Source: a bacterium (GTDB lineage: Bacteria; Zhuqueibacterota; QNDG01; JAGLOF01). Taken from it: a stretch of 64,000 nucleotides of DNA. Location: contig JAFGRY010000008.1 of assembly GCA_016934955.1 (NCBI GenBank), positions 62,001 to 126,000 of the forward strand, given 5' to 3'. A program made the translations under genes and the position numbers. This document shows positions 54,960 through 64,000 of the stretch, piece by piece. The first letter of the stretch is position 1, and every line of letters starts with the position of its first letter. The notes below the pieces were generated by a model. It saw only the letters and a list, made by a program, of their open reading frames with translations, was not told the origin of the DNA and ran no database searches.

Positions 54960-56096
54960 GTGCGGATTGTCGTGATCGGATCGGCGTATCCCCTGCGCGG
55001 CGGTATTGCCCACTACACGGCGCTGCTGTACCGGATATTGAAAAAACGCGGTCATGTTGTTCGCGTTTTCTCGTTTAAGCGCCAGTATCCGAAGCTGTTC
55101 TTCCCCGGAAAGACACAGATGGACGAGGGCGAAGAGCTGATCCCGATCGAATCGGATCCGGTGCTCGATACGGTCAATCCCGTCACCTGGATCCGGGCGG
55201 TGGTCCGGCTGAGACGTATCAGGCCGGATCTGCTTGTCTTCAAATACTGGATGCCCTTTTTCGCGCCCTGCTATACAACGGTCTCACGCCTCGCGAAACT
55301 GTTTCTGGGATGCCCGGCGATTTTCATTACCCATAACGTCATTCCCCATGAGCGCAGACCCGGCGACCGCCTGCTCACCCGGATCGCTCTGGCCGGAGCC
55401 GACGCGTTTATCGTCCATTCGCAGGCGGTCGGTGATGATCTGCACCGCCTCAAGCCCCGGGCGGACTGCCGGCGGGTGCCTCATCCCGTCTATACGATTT
55501 TTCCGCCGGCGCTTCCGAAAAAGAAGGCGCGGGAGCTGCTCGGCATTGATGATGAACGGGTGATCCTCTTTTTCGGTTTCATCAGAAGATACAAGGGGCT
55601 GCGCTACCTGCTGGAAGCGATGCCGCGCATCTGGGCGGAGCTGCCGGTCAGGCTGGTGATCGCCGGTGAATTCTACGAGGATGAAGATGAGTCAAAGGCG
55701 CTGATCTCGGCGGTGGACGGGGAAGGGCTGATCACGCTCCACGATACCTTTATATCCAATGAACACGTGGCCCGTTTCTTCTGCGCGGCCGATGCCGTGG
55801 TGCTCCCCTATGTGACGGCCACGCAGAGCGGCATTGTCCAGATCGCCTACAACTATAATGTTCCCGTGATCGTGACGAAAGTCGGGGGACTGCACGAAGT
55901 GGTGCTGGACGGTCTCACCGGCTTTACCGTGCCTCCGGAAGATGGAGAAGCGGTCGCCGGGGCGGTGCTGCGGTTTTACCGGGAAAAGAGGGAACCGGCG
56001 TTTGCCCGGCGTATCGAGGCCGAGAAGGAGAACTACTCCTGGGACCGCCTCGCGGAGACTGTCGAGGACATGGGCCGGCGGCTGTCCGCTGAATAG
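54960..56096 (+). CDS. glycosyltransferase (GT4/GT-B)
   Basis: GTG start; MRIVVIGSAYPLRGGIAHYTALL; FGFIRRYKGLRYLLEAMP; PYVTATQSGIVQIAYNYNVPVIVTKVGGLHEVV. Confidence 0.9.
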   Translation: MRIVVIGSAYPLRGGIAHYTALLYRILKKRGHVVRVFSFKRQYPKLFFPGKTQMDEGEELIPIESDPVLDTVNPVTWIRAVVRLRRIRPDLLVFKYWMPFFAPCYTTVSRLAKLFLGCPAIFITHNVIPHERRPGDRLLTRIALAGADAFIVHSQAVGDDLHRLKPRADCRRVPHPVYTIFPPALPKKKARELLGIDDERVILFFGFIRRYKGLRYLLEAMPRIWAELPVRLVIAGEFYEDEDESKALISAVDGEGLITLHDTFISNEHVARFFCAADAVVLPYVTATQSGIVQIAYNYNVPVIVTKVGGLHEVVLDGLTGFTVPPEDGEAVAGAVLRFYREKREPAFARRIEAEKENYSWDRLAETVEDMGRRLSAE

Positions 56097-56143
56097 GAGT
56101 CACCACTGTCCATGAGGCACGAAAACAAGGGAGGCGCGGCCGG

Positions 56144-57493
56144 GTGAAGGCGGTCGATTCAGGAAAAACGGTACTGGTCATTGCCTACTATTTCCCTCCT
56201 TCGGGCGGGGCCGGTGTTCAGCGCGTGCTCAAATATGTGCGCTACCTGACCGGGGAGGGCTGGCGGCCGATCGTGCTCACCGTCACCGAGACCGCCGGTT
56301 TTCCGGCCAGGGACGAAACGCTTCTCGCGGAAGTGCCGAAAACCGTGCGCGTGGTCCGGACACCGATTTTCGAACCCTATGCCCTCTATCGCCGTTTTAC
56401 CGGCAGATCCGCCGGCGCGGCAACCGATATCGCCAGCCTTGCCCACGCGGGCCCCGCCAGCATTCCCGAGCGCCTGTCGGAATGGATCAGGGCTGCCTTC
56501 TTTATCCCGGATGCCCGCTGTTTCTGGCGTCTGCCGGCGGTGCGGGCCGGCCTGAACCTCATCGCCGGGGAGAAGGTGGATGTCATTCTCAGTTCGGCCC
56601 CGCCCTATACCTGTCACCTTATCGGCAGAAGCCTGCACCGGCGCACCGGCATCCCCTGGATCGCCGAGTTCCGCGATTCCTGGGTGGGATGGCTCTCCAC
56701 CCCCGCCCGATCGGGGATAGCGGCAGCCATCGACCGCCGGATGGAGCGGTCGGTGCTGCGGGAATCGGATATGGTGATTACGGCAACCGCGGGGGTGCGG
56801 GACGACCTGCGTTCCCGAAGCCCCGGGCTCGCCGGGAAGAGGTTCCGTGTCATCAGTAACGGCTATGACGGCGCGGACTTCCAGGGGGTCACAGGTGCGC
56901 CTCCCCGGGACAGGTTTACACTCACCTATACCGGATCGCTCTACGGCAAGCGCAGCCCCGAGGTTCTGCTGAACGCAACGGCGCGGCTGCTGGAGCGCGA
57001 CCCCTCGCTGCAGTCGCAGCTGCGGCTGCGGTTTGTGGGACGGGCGGATCCCGCGTTTCTCAGAAGCTTCGAGCGGTTCCCCGGGATAGTCGAGTACATA
57101 CCCTACGTTCCCCATGCAGAGAGTATCGCGTTTCTGCTCAACTCCAGCGCCCTGCTGCTGATCATCGACGACGCGCCTGTGAACCGGGGCATTCTCACCG
57201 GCAAGCTCTATGAATACCTGGGCGCGCGCCGCCCGGTTCTGGCGCTGGCGCCGGAAGGGGAAGCCGCCGATCTCATACGGGAGCTGGGCGCGGGTACGGT
57301 GGCCGGTCCCGGCGACTCCGCCGAAGTCGAAAAACAGCTCGCCGCCATGATCACCGCCTGGCGGCAGGGGACGCTGACCTGGAACGCCGACGAGACCCGT
57401 ATTGCGGCGCTCGACCGCAGGGTACTGACCGGCCGGCTTGCCGCCCTGCTCGATGAGGTCACGGTAAAACCCGACGGAGGAGAGCCCCGGTGA
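56144..57493 (+). CDS. glycosyltransferase family 4-like (GT-B)
   Basis: VIAYYFPPSGGAGVQRVLKYVRYL; LTYTGSLYGKRSPEVLLNA; GILTGKLYEYLGARRPVLAL. Confidence 0.88.
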   Translation: MKAVDSGKTVLVIAYYFPPSGGAGVQRVLKYVRYLTGEGWRPIVLTVTETAGFPARDETLLAEVPKTVRVVRTPIFEPYALYRRFTGRSAGAATDIASLAHAGPASIPERLSEWIRAAFFIPDARCFWRLPAVRAGLNLIAGEKVDVILSSAPPYTCHLIGRSLHRRTGIPWIAEFRDSWVGWLSTPARSGIAAAIDRRMERSVLRESDMVITATAGVRDDLRSRSPGLAGKRFRVISNGYDGADFQGVTGAPPRDRFTLTYTGSLYGKRSPEVLLNATARLLERDPSLQSQLRLRFVGRADPAFLRSFERFPGIVEYIPYVPHAESIAFLLNSSALLLIIDDAPVNRGILTGKLYEYLGARRPVLALAPEGEAADLIRELGAGTVAGPGDSAEVEKQLAAMITAWRQGTLTWNADETRIAALDRRVLTGRLAALLDEVTVKPDGGEPR

Positions 57494-58620
57494 AAAAGAT
57501 CTGTTTCATCGTCGGGGCCAGGCCCCAGTTCATCAAATACATGCCCGTGGAGCGGTCGCTGCGGGAGCAGAGCGTTCTGCAGCCCCTGCTCATCCACACG
57601 GGCCAGCACTACGATTACAATATGTCCCGGATATTCTTCGAAGAGATGGGGATCCCCGAGCCCGATTATCACCTGGGTGTCGGGTCGGGATCCCACGCGT
57701 ATCAGACCGCCGAGGGGCTGATCAGGATCGAAGAGGTGCTGCTGAAAGAGCGTCCGGACGCCGTGGTCGTGTTCGGAGACACCAACGCCACGCTTTCCGG
57801 CAGCATGGCCGCGGTGAAACTGCATCTGCCGGTGGTGCATGTCGAAGCCGGACTGCGCAGCTTCAACAGGGATATGCCGGAAGAGATAAACCGGATTCTC
57901 ACCGACCACGCCTCCACCGTGCTGTTCTGTCCCTGCAAACGGGCGGCGGCCCGGCTCGGCAGCGAGGGCCTCCCCCCGGCGGTGCGAAACGGTGATCTCG
58001 TCACCGCCGATGATCTTTCCGGCCTGCCGGCCCGGGCCCGGTTCGAAGACCGGATCGTGATCAATACCGGTGACGTCATGTATGATGTGATGAAGCATTC
58101 CCTGGCCCTGGCTGAACAGCGATCCGCCGTTCTGGAACGGATGCAGCTGATCCCCGGATCCTACGGGCTGCTCACCATGCACCGGGCGGAGAATACCGGT
58201 GATCCGGAACGGCTTACCGCGATGGCGGCGTTCATCAACCGCGCCACGGCCGGCGGGACCGTGGTGTTCCCCATGCATCCCCGCACGAAAAACAGCGCGG
58301 ACGGGGGCCGGTTCGGGCTGCACGCCGGTGTCAGGATCATCGAACCGCAGGGGTACTTCGACCTGCTTATGCTTCTGCACCACAGCCGCTTCCTCCTGAC
58401 CGACAGCGGCGGCATGCAGAAAGAGGCCTACTGGGCGGGCGTGCCCTGTGTAACGCTGCGAAAGGAAACAGAGTGGACGGAGACGGTGGAAAGCGGCTGG
58501 AACAGGCTCTTTCGCGATTTTGACGGCACATTCCCGGAGGGTGAGAACGAACGGGATGCCTATGGCCGGGGAACCGCGGCGCACGGCATCACCGCCGTTC
58601 TCTCGGCCCTGCTGGGGTGA
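57490..58620 (+). CDS. wecB: UDP-N-acetylglucosamine 2-epimerase (non-hydrolysing type)
   Basis: ICFIVGARPQFIKYMPVER, HTGQHYDYNMSRIFFEEM, VVHVEAGLRSFNRDMPEEINRILTDH, LLTDSGGMQKEAYWAGVPCVTLR. Confidence 0.92.
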   Translation: MKKICFIVGARPQFIKYMPVERSLREQSVLQPLLIHTGQHYDYNMSRIFFEEMGIPEPDYHLGVGSGSHAYQTAEGLIRIEEVLLKERPDAVVVFGDTNATLSGSMAAVKLHLPVVHVEAGLRSFNRDMPEEINRILTDHASTVLFCPCKRAAARLGSEGLPPAVRNGDLVTADDLSGLPARARFEDRIVINTGDVMYDVMKHSLALAEQRSAVLERMQLIPGSYGLLTMHRAENTGDPERLTAMAAFINRATAGGTVVFPMHPRTKNSADGGRFGLHAGVRIIEPQGYFDLLMLLHHSRFLLTDSGGMQKEAYWAGVPCVTLRKETEWTETVESGWNRLFRDFDGTFPEGENERDAYGRGTAAHGITAVLSALLG

Positions 58621-60137
58621 GGAGATATGACAGCAGTATGGTGAAGTCGAAGATACATACCGGCGCTGCCGGGGACGGTGTGCAAAGCGGCTCGGGTACC
58701 GCGGAGATAAAGCAGCTCTTCAATCGTTTTCTGGAACTCGAGGAGCCGTTCTTTCAGCGTGACATCGGCGGATTCCGCTACTGGCACTACATCCGTTTTC
58801 ACGTCTTCACCGACATGCTTTTTCAGCTGAAATGGATCACCTATACCGATGTCAGAAAACACACCCCGGTGTTCAAGCTCATCGGGCTGGCCCTGTCGCT
58901 GCTGAAAAACAGCATGCTGCACAGTGTCATGAGCGACCGGACGCGGTCACCCCTGCTTTTTCTGCAGACATCCCATTCGGTAGTGCACCGGGGACAGCGG
59001 ATCAATCCCTTCACGACCCTGCTCAGGCAGTCGCTGACAGGGAAGGCGACGGTCTGGGAGACCCCGATGCGCTGGTCCCACGCGCCGCTCTCGGACCGGG
59101 AAAATCTCTATTTTCTCGATGCGCTGCATCTGTGGTCGTTTGTGCGGGAGCTGCTGCAGCCTTCGCCGGGAGCGCTGATCAGGGAAGAGATCCGTTTTCT
59201 CAACGGACTGTTTCAGGATCTCGGAATCCGGCTGCCGGAGCAGCGGCTGCGGTTTCTCATCCGCCGGGTCATCAGGCTGAAGAAGAGCTTCAGCGGGCCG
59301 GTGCGGCGCATGCTGAAACGGAAAGGGGTGAAGGTCATCATCCTGGTGAACCACTACGATCCGGTGAAAATGGTGGTCACCGAGGTTGCCCGGACCATGG
59401 GGATCCATGTGGTGGGGCTGCAGCACGGGTCCATGGGGCGGTACAATATCGGGTATAATTTCGCCGACGTCGGGCCGCTGCCGACGCTTCCCGATGAGAT
59501 CTGGACGTTCGGGCCGTTCTGGACCACAACCGCGAGGATCGGGCAGACGGGGCTCAGGCTCCTGGCCATGGGCAGTCCCTATGTGGAGGAACGGGTGAAG
59601 GATACGGTACGGACCGCGGATACGCCGAAAACAACGGTGCTGATCATCAGTCAGTGGACGCTGGCCTCTGATTTCGAGCGGACCGCCCTGGATCTGGCCC
59701 GGGATCTGGACAGGGACCGGTACCGGATCGTGTACAAACTGCATCCGGGCGAATGGCAGATCTGGCGGGCCACCTATTCCGAAGCGTTCCTCACCGCAGG
59801 AATAACGGTCGTGGAGGACGGCGATCTCTATCAGCTGTTCAGCGAGGCGGATGTGATCATCGGCGTGTACTCGACAGCGCTCATCGAGAGCCTCCATTTC
59901 GGGAAACAGCTCATCCTGCTCAACCGGTACGGGATCCACTTTTTTGAAGAGCTCATTCAGTCGGGGCGGGTGATGCCCGCGGAAAACGGCCGCGATATCG
60001 TCGAGTTCATCAGGAATACGGACCTGTCAGAGCGGCGCGTCTATGAAACGGACACATTCTGGACCTCGGGGAGTCTCGCACTCATGACATCACGTCTCGA
60101 TCTTCTGCTCGGGACCGCAGAGGAGAAGCAGGTATGA
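58617..60137 (+). CDS. uncharacterised surface-polysaccharide protein, possible GT-B-like transferase (start possibly 58638)
   Basis: HYDPVKMVVTEVARTMGIHVVGLQHGSMGRYNIGY...YKLHPGEWQIW...DVIIGVYSTALIESLHFGKQLILLNRYG resembles capsule/CDP-glycerol-type transferases. Confidence 0.65.
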   Translation: MRRYDSSMVKSKIHTGAAGDGVQSGSGTAEIKQLFNRFLELEEPFFQRDIGGFRYWHYIRFHVFTDMLFQLKWITYTDVRKHTPVFKLIGLALSLLKNSMLHSVMSDRTRSPLLFLQTSHSVVHRGQRINPFTTLLRQSLTGKATVWETPMRWSHAPLSDRENLYFLDALHLWSFVRELLQPSPGALIREEIRFLNGLFQDLGIRLPEQRLRFLIRRVIRLKKSFSGPVRRMLKRKGVKVIILVNHYDPVKMVVTEVARTMGIHVVGLQHGSMGRYNIGYNFADVGPLPTLPDEIWTFGPFWTTTARIGQTGLRLLAMGSPYVEERVKDTVRTADTPKTTVLIISQWTLASDFERTALDLARDLDRDRYRIVYKLHPGEWQIWRATYSEAFLTAGITVVEDGDLYQLFSEADVIIGVYSTALIESLHFGKQLILLNRYGIHFFEELIQSGRVMPAENGRDIVEFIRNTDLSERRVYETDTFWTSGSLALMTSRLDLLLGTAEEKQV

Positions 60138-61186
60138 AACAGATACGCATTGCCGGCCGGACCATCGGCCCGGATACCCCCTGCTTTATTATCGCTGAAG
60201 CCGGTGTCAATCACAACGGCCGGCTCGACCTGGCCCTGCGGCTGGTCGATGAAGCGGCGGCCGCCGGAGCCGACGCGGTTAAATTCCAGACATACCGGAC
60301 TGAGGAACTGATCCTCGCCGACATCGAGAAAGCCCCCTATCAGCAGCGGACCACGGACCGGAGGGAAAAACAGGAGGAGATGCTCAGAATCCTGGAAATC
60401 GATGAAGCGTTTCACCGGGAGCTGATCCGGCACTGTGAGAAGAAAGAGATCATGTTTCTCTCCACGCCCTATGACACGGCCAGTCTCGAGCTGCTGGTGC
60501 GGCTAAATGTGCCGGCGATCAAGATCGCTTCCACCGATACCACGAATCTGCTTTTTCTGGAGGAGGTCGCCGCGGCCGGGAAGCCGGTAATCCTGTCGAC
60601 CGGCATGTCGACCCTGGAAGAGATCGATCAGGCCGTGCGCTGTCTGCGGCAGGGCGGCTGCCGCGAACTGGCGCTCCTGAAATGCACCTCCGATTATCCC
60701 ACACGGCCCGAAGAGGTGAACCTGGCGGCCATGGACCGGCTCGAGGAGCTGTTCGATGCGGTGACGGGGTTTTCGGACCACACCGCCGGTATCGGCGCCT
60801 CTCCCTACGCGGCCGCCCGCGGCGCCCGCATTATCGAAAAGCACTTTACCCTTGACAAACAGCTGCCCGGACCGGATCATCAGGCATCCCTCTCTCCCGA
60901 AGAGCTGCGGGAACTGGTGCGCCGTGTGCGTGAGGTGGAACTGTTTCTCGGCAGCAGGGATATAGGCCCCACCGCGGCGGAAAAGGTGAACAGGCTGTCG
61001 CTGCAGAAGCATCTGGTGGCAGCTGTTTCGCTGACACCGGGGACCGAACTGACACGCTCGCATCTCAAGGCGAAACGGACCGGCGGCGCCGGAGTTCCGG
61101 CGGGCGACCTTTACCGGGTGCTGGGGAAACGGGTGACCGCCGGCATCGAGGCGGACAGGCCCATTGACTGGGACAATCTGGAGTGA
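60134..61186 (+). CDS. neuB: N-acetylneuraminate/legionaminate synthase family
   Basis: CFIIAEAGVNHNGRLDLALRLVDEAAAAGADAVKFQTY; C-term SAF/antifreeze-like domain. Confidence 0.95.
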   Translation: MKQIRIAGRTIGPDTPCFIIAEAGVNHNGRLDLALRLVDEAAAAGADAVKFQTYRTEELILADIEKAPYQQRTTDRREKQEEMLRILEIDEAFHRELIRHCEKKEIMFLSTPYDTASLELLVRLNVPAIKIASTDTTNLLFLEEVAAAGKPVILSTGMSTLEEIDQAVRCLRQGGCRELALLKCTSDYPTRPEEVNLAAMDRLEELFDAVTGFSDHTAGIGASPYAAARGARIIEKHFTLDKQLPGPDHQASLSPEELRELVRRVREVELFLGSRDIGPTAAEKVNRLSLQKHLVAAVSLTPGTELTRSHLKAKRTGGAGVPAGDLYRVLGKRVTAGIEADRPIDWDNLE

Positions 61187-61191
61187 GCGGT

Positions 61192-61824
61192 ATGAAACAG
61201 GCGGAGCGGGAGCTGACCATTATCGGCACGGGTGGCCATGCCCGGGTCGTCATCGACGCGGCTGAACTGACCGGGTACCGCGTCAGGGGGCTCGTGGATC
61301 TGGCGTACACAGGCGCGGACGAGCAGATACTCGGACACCCTGTGCTCGGCGGTCCCGGCCTGCTGGAGAAGGGCGGGATCACCGGGGCGGTGTGTATCGC
61401 GGTGGGTGACAACCGCGTGCGCCGCACCTGGTTTGAACGGGCGGTGAAACAGGGAATGCGGCTGCCGGCCATCGTCCATCCCGCGGCGGTGGTGTCAGAA
61501 CACGCGGCTATAGGCGCCGGCGTGTTTGTCAACGCGGGAGTCATCGTCAATGCCGGCGCCGTTATCGGCGATAATGTGATCCTCAACAGCGGAGCGGTTG
61601 TCGATCATGAAACGGTTATCGGCGATCACTGTCATATCGCACCGGGGGCACGAATCGCGGGCAGGGTGAGGGTGGGGGCATTGAGCTTTATCGGGATCGG
61701 CGCCTCGGTGATCGACGGGATCACCATTGGCGAAGCGGTCACCGCGGGAGCCGGCAGTGTGGTCATCAGGGACGTCCCCGGCAACACGACGGTTGCGGGT
61801 GTGCCGGCCGGGACGATACGATGA
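61192..61824 (+). CDS. NeuD/PglB-family sugar O/N-acetyltransferase
   Basis: LTIIGTGGHARVVIDAAELTGYRVRGLVD; left-handed beta-helix hexapeptides; [24 protein letters not shown]. Confidence 0.92.
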   Translation: MKQAERELTIIGTGGHARVVIDAAELTGYRVRGLVDLAYTGADEQILGHPVLGGPGLLEKGGITGAVCIAVGDNRVRRTWFERAVKQGMRLPAIVHPAAVVSEHAAIGAGVFVNAGVIVNAGAVIGDNVILNSGAVVDHETVIGDHCHIAPGARIAGRVRVGALSFIGIGASVIDGITIGEAVTAGAGSVVIRDVPGNTTVAGVPAGTIR

Positions 61825-62669
61825 TCTTCGTCTCTTCTACCTGTATCAGGACCAGCAGGATCGGCGATGCCGTCAAGACACTGGCAGGGGCCGGATTCCG
61901 GGAGATCGAACTCTCGGGAGGCACACGGTGGTACAGCGGCTGGGAAGAGGAGCTGCTGGCCCTGAAGCGTGAATTCGGCCTGACCTACCTCGTGCACAAC
62001 TATTTTCCACCGGCAAAGGAAGACATCCTCCTGAATCTGGCGTCGGGCCGTAAACAGCTGTTTGAGAAAAGCCTCGATTTTTACCTGCGGGCGCTTGAGA
62101 CCTGTCACCGCCTCGGTTCCCCCCGGTACGGGCTGCACGCGGGTATGCGCTTCGATCCCTCACCCCGGGAGCTCGGCGGCAGGCTGTCCCGTTCGCCCCT
62201 GCGTCCGCCGGAGGAGGCCCGGGACCGGTTTTTCACGGGGCTGCAGCGGCTTGAGGCCGCGGCCGGCAGCATACAGCTGTATGTGGAAAATCATGTGCTT
62301 TCCCCGGAGAACCTGAGGGTGTTTGAAGGGGCCAATCCCCTCATGCTGACCACGTCCGCCGACTACCGGGATCTGCGCCGTCGGGGGTCGTTTACGATCC
62401 TGCTCGACCTGGCGCATCTCGCTGTCTCCTGCACCGCTCTTGATCTGAATTTCGGCGACGAGGCGGCGGCACTCATCGGTGAAACCGATTACATTCATCT
62501 CAGCGGCACCGACGGGCGATATGACGGTAATGATCCCCTGCTGCCGGACAGCCCGGTACTGAGGCCGCTGGCGGGTATAGATCTGACATCATACACGGTC
62601 ACGCTGGAAGTGTACGGAGGGGTCGACGCGCTGGCGCGCTCCCGGGATGCACTGCCGCGCCTGACCTAG
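61821..62669 (+). CDS. sugar phosphate isomerase/epimerase-like TIM barrel
   Basis: [59 protein letters not shown]. Confidence 0.78.
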   Translation: MIFVSSTCIRTSRIGDAVKTLAGAGFREIELSGGTRWYSGWEEELLALKREFGLTYLVHNYFPPAKEDILLNLASGRKQLFEKSLDFYLRALETCHRLGSPRYGLHAGMRFDPSPRELGGRLSRSPLRPPEEARDRFFTGLQRLEAAAGSIQLYVENHVLSPENLRVFEGANPLMLTTSADYRDLRRRGSFTILLDLAHLAVSCTALDLNFGDEAAALIGETDYIHLSGTDGRYDGNDPLLPDSPVLRPLAGIDLTSYTVTLEVYGGVDALARSRDALPRLT

Positions 62670-62685
62670 CATGCGGAGTCCAATA

Positions 62686-63720
62686 ATGAAGACAGCAATG
62701 ATCACCGGTATTACCGGACAGGACGGATCCTATCTGGCCGACCTGCTGCTGCGAAAAGGCTACGAAGTGCATGGACTGAGAAGGCGGAGCAGCTCATACA
62801 ATCTGGAAAACATTGAACACCTTCGCCTCGATCCCCATATCCATGACAACCGGTTTCATCTCCACTTCAGCGATATGACCGATTCAAGCAGCCTCAACCG
62901 TCTGATCGAAAAGATCAATCCCGATGAAATTTACAACCTGGCGGCCCAATCACATGTACATGTTTCGTTTCAGGTGCCGGAATACACAGCGGAAGTGGAC
63001 GCCATCGGAACCCTCAGGCTTCTCGACGCCATCAAGATGACGGAGGTCGAGACCCGTTTTTACCAGGCCAGCACCAGTGAACTCTACGGGAATGTCCGCG
63101 AAAAGCCCCAGAACGAAAAGACGCCGTTCAATCCCCAGTCGCCTTACGCCATCGCGAAACTGTACGCCTACTATATTACAAAGAACTACCGCGATGCCTA
63201 CGGCCTCTTCGCCTGCAACGGCATTCTTTTCAATCATGAAAGCCCCCGCAGGGGGTCGTCATTCGTGACGCGGAAGATCACCGAGGCCGCGGCGAAAATC
63301 AGGCGCGGCCGGCTCGACCGTCTCTTCCTGGGAAATCTCAATGCCAGGAGGGACTGGGGACACGCGGCCGATTATGTCGAAGCGATGTATCTGATGATGC
63401 AGCACGAAACAGCCGATGATTTTGTCATCGCCAGCGGCGAGCACCATTCGGTGCGGGAGTTCGTCGAGATCGCCTTCGGGCATACCGGTGTGACCATCGT
63501 CTGGAAGGGGAAGGGGGTCGAAGAGAAGGGGTACGACGCAGCCGACGGACGGCTGCTGATCGAGATCGATCCCTATTATTTCCGCCCCACGGAAGTCGAT
63601 GAGCTGCTGGGCGACGCCTCAAAAGCACGGGACGTGCTGAAATGGGAACCGAAAATCGGCTTTCAGGAACTGGTAAGGATGATGGTGGAAGCCGATCTTG
63701 AAAGGATTGTCAATGCATGA
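62686..63720 (+). CDS. gmd: GDP-mannose 4,6-dehydratase
   Basis: [84 protein letters not shown]. Confidence 0.95.
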   Translation: MKTAMITGITGQDGSYLADLLLRKGYEVHGLRRRSSSYNLENIEHLRLDPHIHDNRFHLHFSDMTDSSSLNRLIEKINPDEIYNLAAQSHVHVSFQVPEYTAEVDAIGTLRLLDAIKMTEVETRFYQASTSELYGNVREKPQNEKTPFNPQSPYAIAKLYAYYITKNYRDAYGLFACNGILFNHESPRRGSSFVTRKITEAAAKIRRGRLDRLFLGNLNARRDWGHAADYVEAMYLMMQHETADDFVIASGEHHSVREFVEIAFGHTGVTIVWKGKGVEEKGYDAADGRLLIEIDPYYFRPTEVDELLGDASKARDVLKWEPKIGFQELVRMMVEADLERIVNA

Positions 63721-64000
63721 ATGGATCCCGGTCTCTCGACCGGTACTGAACGAAAACTGCCGACGCTACGTGCTGGACTGTGTCGATACCGCCTGGATCT
63801 CTTCCGCGGGCGCCTACATCAAACGGTTCGAGAAAATGAACGCGGATTATTACGGTACGGGGTACGGTGTTGCAGTGGCAAACGGCACCGTGGCCCTGCA
63901 CCTGGCGCTTGCGGCGCTGGACATCGGCAGCGGCGACGAGGTGATCGTTCCGGATCTTACATTCGCCGCCACGGCAAACGCAGTTGTCTACACCGGCGCC
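63713..64000 (+). CDS. DegT/DnrJ/EryC1/StrS aminotransferase, truncated by window end
   Basis: [96 protein letters not shown]. Confidence 0.92.
   Translation, partial: MHEWIPVSRPVLNENCRRYVLDCVDTAWISSAGAYIKRFEKMNADYYGTGYGVAVANGTVALHLALAALDIGSGDEVIVPDLTFAATANAVVYTGA

Noticed and set aside
57208-58584. 458-aa minus-strand ORF antisense to wecB
   Set aside because: Shadow ORF; wecB motifs on the plus strand are unambiguous.

Overview
GC-rich bacterial chromosomal window that is almost fully coding. The type-A C-terminal sorting motifs (LAQNYPNPFN), Gld-like ABC genes and FecIR-like regulators suggest an FCB-superphylum-like lineage; this is inference. Main blocks are: FetAB-like ABC genes and a B-box/NodB deacetylase (minus strand); a GldA/F/G-like ABC operon with a DUF4340 protein; two secreted sorting-domain proteins; a MacA-like adaptor with two FtsX/MacB-like permeases; a POT transporter; a CsgG-TPR lipoprotein; a three-gene operon of dual-MerR regulator, alpha/beta-hydrolase and B12-radical SAM protein; a threonine dehydratase-like enzyme; DnaQ-DinG; guaB; rpsT; DUF2953-GerW-dut; ECF sigma/FecR/STN-TonB; a 4Fe-4S protein plus nitroreductase; an AbrB/PIN toxin-antitoxin module; a steroid 5-alpha-reductase-like protein; an uncharacterised membrane protein/wHTH pair; a complete V-type ATPase operon with UspA and EIIA genes downstream; and a glycan cluster (GTs, WecB, NeuB, NeuD, Gmd, DegT). 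No rRNA, tRNA, CRISPR array or transposase gene was recognised by eye. The most notable unexplained signals are (i) a dispersed palindromic element built on CCTTGTGACAAGTC/GACTTGTCACAAGG, with two full copies that both have 51-nt loops plus shorter derivatives, (ii) three CGTATGA repeats at exact 19-bp spacing over the toxin-antitoxin promoter, and (iii) the MerR/hydrolase/radical-SAM operon with its GTGTA operator-like sites.
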